Below are positions 1 through 9,406 of a stretch of 35,046 bases of DNA, in pieces. This stretch comes from Methyloprofundus sp. GTDB taxonomy: Bacteria > Pseudomonadota > Gammaproteobacteria > Methylococcales > Methylomonadaceae. Within the stretch, counting starts at the first letter, position 1, and each line of letters opens with the position of its first letter. Below the pieces are notes generated by a model, which was not told where the DNA came from, searched no databases, and saw only the letters and a program-made list of their open reading frames with translations. The DNA is taken from NCBI GenBank assembly GCA_014859465.1, contig JACUUF010000028.1, positions 1 to 35,046 on the forward strand, read 5' to 3'. The position numbers and the translations under genes were made by a program.

Positions 1-82
1 CTTACTCCTTGAGAGATTTTTTTAGTATTATCGCCTGATTGTTATCGCACAAAATGCAACATCAAACAACACTCTATAAAAT

Positions 83-1459
83 CTAACACTCAATCAAATT
101 AACCGCCAAACCACCGCGTGAAGTTTCCTTATATTTACTCTGCATATCTGCGCCTGTTGCATGCATGGTTTTGATTACTTTATCTAAAGAGACAAAATGC
201 GTACCATCGCCGCGCAAGGCAATATGTGCTGCATTTATCGCTTTTACTGCACCCATGGCATTGCGTTCGATACAGGGCACTTGCACTAATCCGCCGACGG
301 GATCACAGGTAAGACCTAGATTATGTTCCATGCCGATTTCCGCGGCATTTTCCACTTGTTCTGGTGTGCCGCCTAATACTTCGGCTAAAGCACCGGCAGC
401 CATAGAACAAGCGACACCGACTTCACCCTGACAGCCGACTTCGGCACCGGAAATAGAGGCGTTTTCTTTATATAAATAGCCAATAGCGCCCGCTGTGAGT
501 AAAAAGCGAATAATGCCTTGTTCATTGGCACCTTGACAAAACTTCCAATAATAATGCAGTACGGCGGGAATAATACCCGCTGCACCATTGGTTGGTGCGG
601 TGACCACGCGACCACCAGCGGCATTTTCTTCACTGACGGCTAAGGCATATAAATTAACCCAATCTAAAGTACCTATCGGCATGGTTGCTAAAGGTGAGTC
701 TTGTTCACTCAATAGCTGTTGATATAAGCCCGCAGCTCTGCGTTTGACTTTCATGCCGCCGGGTAAAATACCTTCTTGATGAAGACCTCGCTGTACACAG
801 GCTTGCATGGCGGCCCAGATAGATAATAAATTACGTTTAATTTCGCCTTCACTGAGCCATGCTTTTTCATTTTGAAACATGATATGACTAAAAGAACATT
901 TATGCGTCATGCACAGTTTTAATAATTCATCGGCACTTTTAAACGGATAAGGTAAGCAGTTATTGCCGTTATCATAATTTATAGCAGTATCGGTTTCGCT
1001 GACGATAAAACCACCGCCAACGGAATAAAATTCTTTTTCCAGCAGGGTTAGTTGGTTTTTATCTTTGGCGCTAAAGCGCATGCCATTCGCATGGAAGGGG
1101 AGGGCTTTACGATGAAAAACAATACTTTCAGTTGCGCTGAATTTAATCGGATATTGGTTTAATAGACGCAGTTCACCCGATTGCTCAACGCTATTGAGTT
1201 TGTCATTAATGGTGTCTGGATCGATGGCATCAGGTGTTTCTCCCAGTAAACCGAGGATAACGGCTTTATTACTGCCATGACCTTTGCCCGTGGCACCTAA
1301 AGAACCAAAGAATTCTATGCTGATGGTTTCTAGTGTAGATAAGTGGTTTTGTTTTTCCAGTGCCTGTACAAAAGTCAATGCAGCGCGCATAGGGCCAACT
1401 GTATGCGAACTGGAAGGGCCGATACCAATTTTAAATAGATCAAAGACGCTGATAGCCAT
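83..1459 (-). CDS. sdaA: L-serine dehydratase (L-serine ammonia-lyase, iron-sulfur type)
   Basis: Cytosolic enzyme converting L-serine to pyruvate and ammonia. About 458 aa, the usual length for the single-chain bacterial iron-sulfur form. The N-terminal beta domain has the family motif [10 protein letters not shown] (about residues 14-23), then GHGSNKA. The C-terminal alpha domain has CQGEVG, TCDPVGG and [11 protein letters not shown], giving Cys343, Cys385 and Cys396, the three ligands expected for the catalytic [4Fe-4S] cluster. An in-frame ATG lies five codons further upstream (1474), but the ATG at 1459 is preferred. It has GGAG about nine bases upstream and starts the protein at AISVFDLFK, as in relatives. 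The gene stands alone; a parS-like site lies about 60 bases upstream. Family assignment is very secure. The start choice is an inference. Confidence 0.95.
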   Translation of the reverse strand: MAISVFDLFKIGIGPSSSHTVGPMRAALTFVQALEKQNHLSTLETISIEFFGSLGATGKGHGSNKAVILGLLGETPDAIDPDTINDKLNSVEQSGELRLLNQYPIKFSATESIVFHRKALPFHANGMRFSAKDKNQLTLLEKEFYSVGGGFIVSETDTAINYDNGNNCLPYPFKSADELLKLCMTHKCSFSHIMFQNEKAWLSEGEIKRNLLSIWAAMQACVQRGLHQEGILPGGMKVKRRAAGLYQQLLSEQDSPLATMPIGTLDWVNLYALAVSEENAAGGRVVTAPTNGAAGIIPAVLHYYWKFCQGANEQGIIRFLLTAGAIGYLYKENASISGAEVGCQGEVGVACSMAAGALAEVLGGTPEQVENAAEIGMEHNLGLTCDPVGGLVQVPCIERNAMGAVKAINAAHIALRGDGTHFVSLDKVIKTMHATGADMQSKYKETSRGGLAVNLIEC

Positions 1460-1517
1460 GCTTGAGTACTCCATTAATAGTGCCAGTTTTTCAAGAAAAG
1501 GCGAGGATGGTTATTAA

Positions 1518-1533
1518 TGTTTCACGTGGAACA
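1518..1533. other. parS: parS-like chromosome partition site (ParB binding)
   Basis: The 16 bases TGTTTCACGTGGAACA are exactly the reverse complement of the classical parS sequence TGTTCCACGTGAAACA. The palindrome extends to 24 bases (1514-1537) with a single mismatched symmetric pair (T1522/G1529). It lies in the intergenic region upstream of sdaA. ParB/Spo0J proteins bind this motif, and in many bacteria such sites cluster near oriC. The sequence match is direct; activity as a partition site is inferred from the motif. No parA or parB gene is in the window. Confidence 0.85.
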
Positions 1534-1584
1534 TTAAATCAATCTTAGGGATCTACACAATTATCCGCTCTTCGTTTCTAAGTG

Positions 1585-1824
1585 CATAGCTATCTACACA
1601 AGTCTTAAAGCCTTCTCCAGAGGGACAAACCCGCAAGGATCGGGTTTGCATTTACCCAAAGGGCGTTGGGCAGGGATAGCCCAACATGATTAGGTTGGAT
1701 GCGGGAAAATAGATAAAGCCTTGATTTTATTCTCCTCACCCCCGCCCTCTCCAGCAGGAGAGGGAGTAACTTCACTTTTTAATTCATTGTATTTAAAAAT
1801 ATAAAAGTTGTGTAGATAGCCATA
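1585..1824. repeat. Hairpin-rich MITE-like element with 13-bp terminal inverted repeats
   Basis: GCTATCTACACAA at 1589-1601 is exactly inverted as TTGTGTAGATAGC at 1808-1820. Both outer ends are flanked by CATA (1585-1588 and 1821-1824), as a 4-bp target duplication would be. Inside are three perfect stem-loops: CAAACCCG/CGGGTTTG (1626-1648), GTTGGGC/GCCCAAC (1665-1685) and CCCTCTCC/GGAGAGGG (1745-1764). No open reading frame is credible inside. A partial extra copy of the terminal repeat (ATCTACACAA, 1551-1560) lies just outside on the left. It looks like a small non-autonomous mobile or REP-type repeat. Mobility is inferred; no second complete copy is in this window. Confidence 0.6.
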
Positions 1825-1839
1825 CTCCAGCAAGAGAGG

Positions 1840-2616
1840 TTAATCAATCGAACGGCCAAATATCCCTTGAATATGGCGAGCATTATTTCCTTCTATCGCA
1901 CTTATTGTTTCTATCTGCTGGGGTGAGGCCTCGATAATATGTTTTAACACGAACCATTCTACTGCTTCAGTATAAGGAGGGGTGGTTAGTGAACCTCGGT
2001 AATGGTAAAAATTTTCAACATTTTTCTCTTCATCATCTGGAAATAAATCATGAAGTTTTACTGAGCCAGCGTTTAAGGGGGCAATTTTATGCGCTTTTTT
2101 AGGAATTAAATTAATAAATTCATCTAAAAATTTATTGGTTTGTCCCATCTTAAATAATACTCCAATCACTAAGTAGTGTGGTTTGTCGGCGTTATTTTTC
2201 GCAGGTATATTAGTGACTATATGCATTTCCATCGGATAAGTGACGCCATCAATAAGATGTTCGGAAGGGGTATGAAAATGCATTTGTTTAAAGTTATAGG
2301 ATAGACCTTCATAATCAATCGTACTACCTTCAGTAAAGTCGAGTTGTACCGTATGGCCTAGGTTTTCGATGGCTTTTATTTTATCTTGAAAGTGAAAGGT
2401 TATTTTATGGTGATTGCTTTGGTGTTCTTTGAAAGAGTATATATTGATAGGTGACTGTATTAATCCATGATCCAAACCAGGTAGTATATATAGATCTTTT
2501 GGGGTTTCGTTTGCTACTGAGTGTTGCGTATCAATGCTGTTTTGTTTATCTAGGGCGCAGCTAGATAAAAATAACGGCAGAGATAAAAGTAGTAATTTTG
2601 CTTTGTTTTGAGGCAT
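1840..2616 (-). CDS. Alpha-class carbonic anhydrase, predicted lipoprotein
   Basis: Predicted to hydrate CO2 to bicarbonate outside the cytoplasm. The 258-aa product begins with a lipoprotein signal ending in LSSC (Cys20), so it is probably anchored to a membrane facing the periplasm. The core of the eukaryotic-type alpha family is present: [19 protein letters not shown] (His88, in the position of the proton-shuttle histidine), [10 protein letters not shown] and PMEMHIV. These give His113, His115 and His132 as the three zinc ligands. SLTTPPYTE follows at about 209-217. The WxYxGxxGPxxW segment usual before QSPI is missing, so the N-terminal part is shorter than normal. The gene lies 60 bases after recB and may be read with it, though no functional link is known. 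The family is secure; activity is likely because the catalytic residues are intact. Confidence 0.9.
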   Translation of the reverse strand: MPQNKAKLLLLSLPLFLSSCALDKQNSIDTQHSVANETPKDLYILPGLDHGLIQSPINIYSFKEHQSNHHKITFHFQDKIKAIENLGHTVQLDFTEGSTIDYEGLSYNFKQMHFHTPSEHLIDGVTYPMEMHIVTNIPAKNNADKPHYLVIGVLFKMGQTNKFLDEFINLIPKKAHKIAPLNAGSVKLHDLFPDDEEKNVENFYHYRGSLTTPPYTEAVEWFVLKHIIEASPQQIETISAIEGNNARHIQGIFGRSID

Positions 2617-2676
2617 TGGCTAGCTTGTGTATTGAGTTAAATTAAAAGTTGGCAGGCAAGTGGGTTAAAGTTCGCT

Positions 2677-5600
2677 TTATGCTGGCGTGGTAAATATATG
2701 ACTTAATTCATTTAATAGTTCTTCATCAGGTAGATCGCTAAAGACACCACTCATTGCTAGCTCAGCTTGCATACCTCTGAGGAACAAATAGCGCACGCCG
2801 CCAAAATGTTGCTCAAACTGATAATCAGGTAAACGCTTTTGCAAATAGAGATGTAAAACCACGCTATAAAGCCAGTATTGCAGGCCATAATTATGCTCGC
2901 GCATCGCATGTATTAAGGTGTCAGGCTGGTAGTCTGGCAAGGCATTACTTTTATAATCCAAGACATAATAGCGCCCTCGGTGGACGAAAATTAAATCGAT
3001 AAAACCGGTCAAATAGCCTTGCATTTGTCTCTCTGACAAAGCTTGATAAGTGGGGCTATCTTGCAGGAGAAAATTAATTTCCTCGGTGGAAAAATCAGCC
3101 AGCGTTAAATAAAATGGCATTTCTTTGAGGCAAGATCGTTCATTAAGATTGGCTAAGGTAAATTGCGCATCATCCAAAGCAAGCGGGGTATTGACTGCCT
3201 GATAAAGCAATTCATCAATAATTTCTGGTTGCTCCACTTTTAGGCCGTAGCGCTGGCAGGTGTTATCCCGTCGCTCACTTATATCTTCGCGCAAGGCTAG
3301 TTTACTAAAGGCAATATTTTCCAATAAGTCATGTAAGACATTACCGGTATGTGCGCCTTTGGCTAATGTTAGCGGTTCTTGCTGTGTGCGGTCAGTGAGA
3401 TCGCTGGTTTCTTCCGCTTTATCTAAAGGTAACTCAGGTGCATCATGCAAACTTAAATACGATAACGCGGTATAACTGCTCATTTGCCAGCTGCTGTATA
3501 AATGGCGTTTTTGTTCGTGTGCGGATAAATTTTGTTCAGTTTTAGTTGCTTGGTAACTGCCTTGTAATGCGTTTTCCTTAGCAATTAATTGATAACTAAA
3601 ACTTGCTGGGTAAGCGCTGGCTAATTGCTCTAAGCTGGCTTGTTGCTCAGCAAAGCTCATTTCGGCAAACGCTTTTTCATCGCTTAATAAATACGCGAGG
3701 GCGGATTGATTAGGCTTTTTTTCCGAACGCTCATTAATCCACGGTAGATAGCAACGATATTTAGCGCGCGTCAGTGCCACATATAAAATGCGTAAATCTT
3801 CGGCGAGTTCTTCTTGTATGGCAATGGCGCGGTGTAGCTCAAATTGCTCCGAACCTAAATCGGCAATCATTGCACCTTGCGCATGGCAGGTGATGAGGTG
3901 TTTTTCACTGGTTAATTTATCACGACGATACCAAAGATAAGGGCAGAATACGATAGGATATTCCAAACCTTTAGAGCGATGCATAGTGACAATTTTTACC
4001 GCATCAGCATCACTTTCTAAGCGCAGTTGCTGCTCATCATTGGTATTTTCTTCGGTGATCGCTGTGCGTAACCAAGAGACTGTTTTATGGATACCTAGAT
4101 GATCATCAAGGCTGGCTTGTTGAATTAACTCCAGTAAATGCTGTAGGTTGGTGATTTGTCTTTCGGCATTTTGCGTTTTGGCGATATGCACGTGTACATT
4201 TTCTTGGCTGAAGAGGCGCAACATCATCGCCATGAAGCCGTTTTTTTGCCAGAGTAAATGATAATCTTGAAAGTGATTCAGCCAAGACCCTAATTGTACT
4301 TCGTCACTGAGTAATTGATGTAAAGCTTGTCCATCCAATCCAAACCACGATAAAGTCAGCGCTTGTTTAACTAAAGCCATATCGCTGGGTTGTGCTAATG
4401 CTTGCATTAAAATATGTAAATCGCTCGCTTGGGCGCTCTTGAAAACCGACTCATTACTATTTAATACTGCGGGAATGCCCGCTTCTTTTAAGCAATCCTG
4501 ATACAGTTTTGCATGATTATTAGTACGCACTAAAATGGCAATATCGGCAGGCTTTAATGCGCGTGATTTATCTTTTATGGTTAACTGAGTTGTCCCGGTT
4601 AATAGTTGAACGATTTCATTGGTAATGGCTATTTTTAATTCTTCGGCGGCTTTGCCTGACGTCCAATAACCCGTTTTAGCTTCACTTTCGGCCAATTGCC
4701 ACAAAGCTAAAGGCGGCAACATCGTATCATTTGCATATAAGCTGCCATGTGCGGCACTGAGTGCTGGTTTGACGGCATTAAAGTTTAAATCCTTGAAGAC
4801 AAAAGGATGGCTGTTAAGTTGAAATAGTTGATTAATCGCCTTAACTAAATCGGGATGGGAGCGCCAATTATGACCCAAAGTATAATGTTGTTTAGCTTGT
4901 GTTTTAGCGGATAAATAAGAGTGTATATCGGCGCCACGGAATTTATAAATGGCTTGTTTCGGATCACCAATAAGATATAAAGACTGTTCCTTTGCAGCAA
5001 ATAAATGCGAAAAAATATGCCATTGCGTTTGATCGGTATCTTGAAATTCATCAATTAGGGCAACCCGATATTGTTGGCGAATGGCGCTAATTAATAATTC
5101 ACCACCGCTATGGGATAAAGCATCAGCGGTACGACTAATTAAGCTGTCATGGGACATGACATTGAGTTGTTGCAGACGAATATCTAAATTTTCCTGCAAG
5201 TTTTGGGCTAAGGAGCGACGTAATACCAGGCTGATTTTAGTGATCTCATTAGCGAGCGCGTCAAATGGCGCGCTATCAAAAGCAAGCTGATCTTTCTTGG
5301 CAACATAGATTTCTTTAGCTAGCGTGCTGGCGCTAAAATCTTTAAAACAAGTCACTCTGGGCAGCGCGCAGTTGAAGTGCTTATCGGCGGCAACGGTTTC
5401 ATTTAACCAATGGCTTAATTGTTTATAAGATTCGGCAAAGCGCTTTGTATAAGTTAGTTTAAAATAGCCAGCTGAAACACACTCGGTTAATGCGTCGCCT
5501 TGCTTTGCCAAGCTCTCTTGTGCTGCGCTGGCTTGTTTTTTGATCGTGCTTAATAAGGTATCTAAATCTTCAACCGCAGGCAGTATTTTTAAGGTATTAG

Positions 5601-6195
5601 CAACATTACCCAGACTTTTTAATAAAGCATCGGGTGTTGCATATTCATGGCAAAGCAAGGAAACTTCAAAGGCGTTGCGTGGATAAATTTGCGCGCGCCA
5701 GAAATCATCGGCCATTTGCTGGCGCACAGTGGCGACTTCATCGCTTAGCTCGACATCAAACATCTGGCCGCTTTCTAAAGCGTGTTCTTTTAATAGGCGC
5801 TGGCAGAATCCATGAATGGTAAAAATGCCCGCTTGATCAATACTTAATAGCGCATTATTTAAACGCGTGATCGCTGTTTTGACGCTAATCTCGTCGGTCG
5901 CTATCAGTTGTTCGGCCCATAAGGCTATATTGGCATCAATATTTGTGCCTTGCCCTGAGAAAAATTGCTTGGCTTCAACCAGTCGTGCGCGGACGCGCTC
6001 TTTTAATTCTTTAGTGGCGGCCCTTGTAAAGGTAACAATTAAAATTTGTTCGATATTTAAGTCTTGTTCGACCACAAAACGCAAAGCTAACATGGCAATC
6101 GCGTAAGTTTTACCCGTGCCCGCGCTGGCTTCTAAAAGATTAATGCCTTGGGTTAATGGCGTACTAATCGGATTGAAATTTTGCTCATTTTGCAT
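2677..6195 (-). CDS. recB: Exodeoxyribonuclease V beta subunit RecB (helicase-nuclease)
   Basis: ATP-driven 3'-5' helicase and nuclease subunit of RecBCD, which processes double-strand ends and loads RecA. 1172 aa, full length for the family. The UvrD-type helicase starts with Walker A ASAGTGKT (Lys29), and DEFQDTDQTQW is motif II. LYVALTRAKYR is a late helicase motif, residues about 860-870. The C-terminal RecB nuclease domain has GFIDLIF and VLDYKSN, giving Asp1067, Asp1080 and Lys1082, the metal-binding and catalytic set known from E. coli RecB. Its ATG lies inside the end of recC (11-base overlap), so translation is probably coupled. recD, which normally follows recB in enteric bacteria, is not here; a carbonic anhydrase gene follows instead. 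Very secure. Confidence 0.97.
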   Translation of the reverse strand: MQNEQNFNPISTPLTQGINLLEASAGTGKTYAIAMLALRFVVEQDLNIEQILIVTFTRAATKELKERVRARLVEAKQFFSGQGTNIDANIALWAEQLIATDEISVKTAITRLNNALLSIDQAGIFTIHGFCQRLLKEHALESGQMFDVELSDEVATVRQQMADDFWRAQIYPRNAFEVSLLCHEYATPDALLKSLGNVANTLKILPAVEDLDTLLSTIKKQASAAQESLAKQGDALTECVSAGYFKLTYTKRFAESYKQLSHWLNETVAADKHFNCALPRVTCFKDFSASTLAKEIYVAKKDQLAFDSAPFDALANEITKISLVLRRSLAQNLQENLDIRLQQLNVMSHDSLISRTADALSHSGGELLISAIRQQYRVALIDEFQDTDQTQWHIFSHLFAAKEQSLYLIGDPKQAIYKFRGADIHSYLSAKTQAKQHYTLGHNWRSHPDLVKAINQLFQLNSHPFVFKDLNFNAVKPALSAAHGSLYANDTMLPPLALWQLAESEAKTGYWTSGKAAEELKIAITNEIVQLLTGTTQLTIKDKSRALKPADIAILVRTNNHAKLYQDCLKEAGIPAVLNSNESVFKSAQASDLHILMQALAQPSDMALVKQALTLSWFGLDGQALHQLLSDEVQLGSWLNHFQDYHLLWQKNGFMAMMLRLFSQENVHVHIAKTQNAERQITNLQHLLELIQQASLDDHLGIHKTVSWLRTAITEENTNDEQQLRLESDADAVKIVTMHRSKGLEYPIVFCPYLWYRRDKLTSEKHLITCHAQGAMIADLGSEQFELHRAIAIQEELAEDLRILYVALTRAKYRCYLPWINERSEKKPNQSALAYLLSDEKAFAEMSFAEQQASLEQLASAYPASFSYQLIAKENALQGSYQATKTEQNLSAHEQKRHLYSSWQMSSYTALSYLSLHDAPELPLDKAEETSDLTDRTQQEPLTLAKGAHTGNVLHDLLENIAFSKLALREDISERRDNTCQRYGLKVEQPEIIDELLYQAVNTPLALDDAQFTLANLNERSCLKEMPFYLTLADFSTEEINFLLQDSPTYQALSERQMQGYLTGFIDLIFVHRGRYYVLDYKSNALPDYQPDTLIHAMREHNYGLQYWLYSVVLHLYLQKRLPDYQFEQHFGGVRYLFLRGMQAELAMSGVFSDLPDEELLNELSHIFTTPA

Positions 6196-9100
6196 GTGTA
6201 GCCTCCCAAGCCGCTAATATTAAAGTGCTGGAATAATGCTCAAAATCGGCATTTAGTAAGTCATCGACAGTGGCTAGGTTTTTATACAATAATTTTAATT
6301 CCGGCTCATAGCTTTGTTCGCGGGCTTTGTTTAACGTTTCTTTTGCGGCTTCTAGCGCAGATTTTGACGCGCGAGATTTGGGCTTATTTAAGCTAGCTTG
6401 TTGTCTGGCATAGCTAAAGGCGGCTTCGGTGAAAAATGCTTCTGGACTGTGTTGTCCGGCTTGATAATAAGTAAGCAATTGCTCTAATTCATTGCCTTGA
6501 ATATGTTCAGGTAAAAAGCTGATAAAGTCATCCTGACTGACTAAATGGGTGATATGCTCGCGCTCTCGATTGATAATTAAATGCTGTAACCAAGCAATAA
6601 TAAAGTCTTTGCCTTTCATCGGTGAATAGCGATAAAACAAACTGGCATTATTGTAGAGGTTGGCTAATGAGCCGACTAAACGAACTGAGCCGATGTTTAA
6701 ATCAATGGCTAAAGGAGCGAGTGCCGTGCCGGCTTGTTTGGCTTTAATTTTATCCACAAATTGCTCAATTTCCTGCTCTTGTTGCGCAAAAGTCACTGCA
6801 CCTAATTCACCTGAAATCCAGCGACCTTGCGCTTTTAATTTAGCTAGCGATAAATTGCGTTCATGGAGTTTGGCTTCAATCCATTGATGATGAATGCGGT
6901 AGCTGTCTTCTAAATCAAACGGCTCACGTTCCGAGTCTTCACCTTCAAGTTGCGCAAAGCGAATATTCAAGCCTCGTTGTAAAAAGTATTTTTGCGGATG
7001 TCGAAAATAAGCAAATAAATCATTAATTTCTAACACTTCCTGCTCTTCATGCGCTAGATCGCCTTGCCACCAAGCTTGATTCATTGGCTCATGTTTAATC
7101 AGCGCTTTTGCTGTCGCTAAATCGGTTTGGTTATAGCTGATAAAGTCAGGGGCGTTGCTAAAATAGCGCGCACTAAAACTTTGCAAAGGATGTTTAATCA
7201 CCAGATCAGTCAATTGATAATGGCTGTGCATAATATCCAGTAATTCATGAATCACCACGGAAGCAGGAATATTTTCATTTTCACTGATGGATTGACCTAT
7301 ATAAGTGATGATTAATTGCTTGCGTACCGATAAGAGAATTTCCAGAAACTGGTAACGATCATCGGCACGACGCGAACGATCGCCCGGCTTAAAATCTTTG
7401 CCCAGTAAATCAAAGGTGAGGTGCTGGTCAATATGTGGAAATTCACCTTCATTCATGCCTAATAGCGCAATGACTTTAAAGGGAATCGAGCGCATCGGCA
7501 GCATCGAGCAAAAGGTTAATTGACCGCGCAAGAAGCCATTAGCCGATTTGGTTTCTTCTACGCGTCCTTCCAGCCAGGCTGAAATAACGGCTAAGGCAAC
7601 AGGTTGCTGATGTAAGTCTGAGAGTTCACCAGTTAATTCAAGTAAGATTTCATTAATCTGTTGTTTGCCTGCTTGTTGCGCAGCGTCGCTATTTTCTACA
7701 GGAAACAGTAAATCAACATAATAAAGTAAGCGTTTTGACCATGACTCTAGGGTGTAGGCTTTGGCTAATTCCTGGCTGGCTCTAAACAGTAAATTAAGAA
7801 AATCATGTAAGCCACCCAAGGCTTGAGCGGCGGAACCTTCAATTTCACTGTAAGGCAACACTCCCGCAAAAAAATCCTCTTCAGTACCGACGGCATAACC
7901 CATTAGTAAGCGCTCTAAGCCCGCTTGCCAGGTATTTTCTGGGGATTCAGGTAAGTTCAGTTGTTTTTTATGCGCGGCTGATTGCCCCCAGCGTATACGC
8001 GTTTTTGCGACCCAATGGCTAATTAGATCAAGGTCTGCTTCATTTAAACCAAAGCATTGATAGACCTCTTTTTGATTGAGTAAATCCATTACCGCTTGCC
8101 AGCCAAAGCGACCTTGGGTTAAGCGCAGAAAACGTAAGTAAGCATCAAAGGTCGCATTACTACTGCGCAAACTGCGGTCAGCAATGCTGTGTTGTATGCC
8201 ATCAAAAACTGCACTGATAAACGGTGTGTATTGCTGGATATCCGGTGCCATGATAACAATGTCGCGCAGTTCCATAGCGGGATCGGATTCTAGCGCGTGT
8301 AATAGCTGGTCTTTTAGTACTTCCACTTCGCGCATACGCGAATGGCAGGAGTGGATGCTTATTGAATTGTCGCGCGCAACTGGGGTTGATTCGCTTAAAT
8401 TATTCAGGATGTCATTTTGTACTTGTTGCAATAGGCTGAGATTGGCTTCGATGGGTTCATTTTCTGCAAAACTGTTCAGTTCGACGGCAAATTCATGGTC
8501 GAGTAACATTTGCTGAAACTCTCGGCCTTGTTGTCCTAAGCTGGCTAATAGAGGATGGCCGTTTTCAAATTCAGCTAAATCCGCTTGTTTTCTGCTGACT
8601 ATATCCGCCCAAAAGGCTTGTGCTGGATTGAGTAAATAAAAATGCACATCGGTATGTTTAGCTAAGCCTCGTAAGAACTCCATAAACAAGGGTGGCATGG
8701 TATTTAAGCCAAAAATCGAAATTCGTTCGGGTAATTGCTCGCTTAATGTCCCTTCAGCAAGTTGATTAAATTGTGCAATGGTTTGTAACCATAATGCGCC
8801 ACGGTGCTGTTCGCCCGTTTGTGCGGTTAATCTCAGCCATAAAGCTTGCTGCCATTTTTCAGTATTGCTGGCAGAGTGCAGTTTTCCTTGCTGCCAGTCA
8901 TTGAGCATGTGCGGACGCATGATTTGATATTGGTCAAAAACTTGCGCTAAATGGGTGGCTAATTGAAAGCGTTTTAATTCGGTATTTTCGCCATTGAGAT
9001 ATTGCGCTAGCGGTGCAAAAATCGGCTCGTCTAGTTCACGTAAGATGAGTTCAAAACGCCAGACCATTAATTCACGGGCAAATTCATCAGACTTTAATTT

Positions 9101-9334
9101 CTGCTGAATGTGCCTCGCCATTTGGCTAAAAAATTTACTGGGGAATAAAAATTCGAAATTGGCAAAGGTTTTGAATTTTGTCGCTAATTGCTGCGATAGC
9201 CAGCGCTCCATGCCTTGGCTTTGGATTAAAAAGATTTCTTTGGTAAAGGGGGAGTCTAAAGGAACGGTATTAATAATCGTTGCTAAATGTTCTAGTAGAT
9301 TTTCCGTTTTATTGGAGCTATGTAGGATAAACAT
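6185..9334 (-). CDS. recC: Exodeoxyribonuclease V gamma subunit RecC
   Basis: Scaffold and Chi-recognition subunit of the RecBCD recombination enzyme. 1049 aa, somewhat shorter than the E. coli protein. The start reads MFILHSSNKTENLLEHL, and FLIQSQGMERWLSQQLA (about residues 36-53) is the typical RecC N-terminal motif. Later segments such as SCHSRMREVEVLKDQL and MRSIPFKVIALLGMNEGEFP are also characteristic; these belong to the inactive helicase fold. The C-terminal part matches the RecC nuclease-like domain. It is the first gene of a recC-recB pair, overlapping recB by 11 bases with the stop TGA. The gap of 72 bases to the upstream tonB-like gene leaves room for its own promoter, but none is obvious. 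Confidence 0.95.
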   Translation of the reverse strand: MFILHSSNKTENLLEHLATIINTVPLDSPFTKEIFLIQSQGMERWLSQQLATKFKTFANFEFLFPSKFFSQMARHIQQKLKSDEFARELMVWRFELILRELDEPIFAPLAQYLNGENTELKRFQLATHLAQVFDQYQIMRPHMLNDWQQGKLHSASNTEKWQQALWLRLTAQTGEQHRGALWLQTIAQFNQLAEGTLSEQLPERISIFGLNTMPPLFMEFLRGLAKHTDVHFYLLNPAQAFWADIVSRKQADLAEFENGHPLLASLGQQGREFQQMLLDHEFAVELNSFAENEPIEANLSLLQQVQNDILNNLSESTPVARDNSISIHSCHSRMREVEVLKDQLLHALESDPAMELRDIVIMAPDIQQYTPFISAVFDGIQHSIADRSLRSSNATFDAYLRFLRLTQGRFGWQAVMDLLNQKEVYQCFGLNEADLDLISHWVAKTRIRWGQSAAHKKQLNLPESPENTWQAGLERLLMGYAVGTEEDFFAGVLPYSEIEGSAAQALGGLHDFLNLLFRASQELAKAYTLESWSKRLLYYVDLLFPVENSDAAQQAGKQQINEILLELTGELSDLHQQPVALAVISAWLEGRVEETKSANGFLRGQLTFCSMLPMRSIPFKVIALLGMNEGEFPHIDQHLTFDLLGKDFKPGDRSRRADDRYQFLEILLSVRKQLIITYIGQSISENENIPASVVIHELLDIMHSHYQLTDLVIKHPLQSFSARYFSNAPDFISYNQTDLATAKALIKHEPMNQAWWQGDLAHEEQEVLEINDLFAYFRHPQKYFLQRGLNIRFAQLEGEDSEREPFDLEDSYRIHHQWIEAKLHERNLSLAKLKAQGRWISGELGAVTFAQQEQEIEQFVDKIKAKQAGTALAPLAIDLNIGSVRLVGSLANLYNNASLFYRYSPMKGKDFIIAWLQHLIINREREHITHLVSQDDFISFLPEHIQGNELEQLLTYYQAGQHSPEAFFTEAAFSYARQQASLNKPKSRASKSALEAAKETLNKAREQSYEPELKLLYKNLATVDDLLNADFEHYSSTLILAAWEATHAK

Positions 9335-9406
9335 GATTTTTATCGCAGGTAAGAAGGCAGGCGATGATTATACAAAAAATAAAGCTTCCCTGCTTGTAGC
9401 TAGTAC

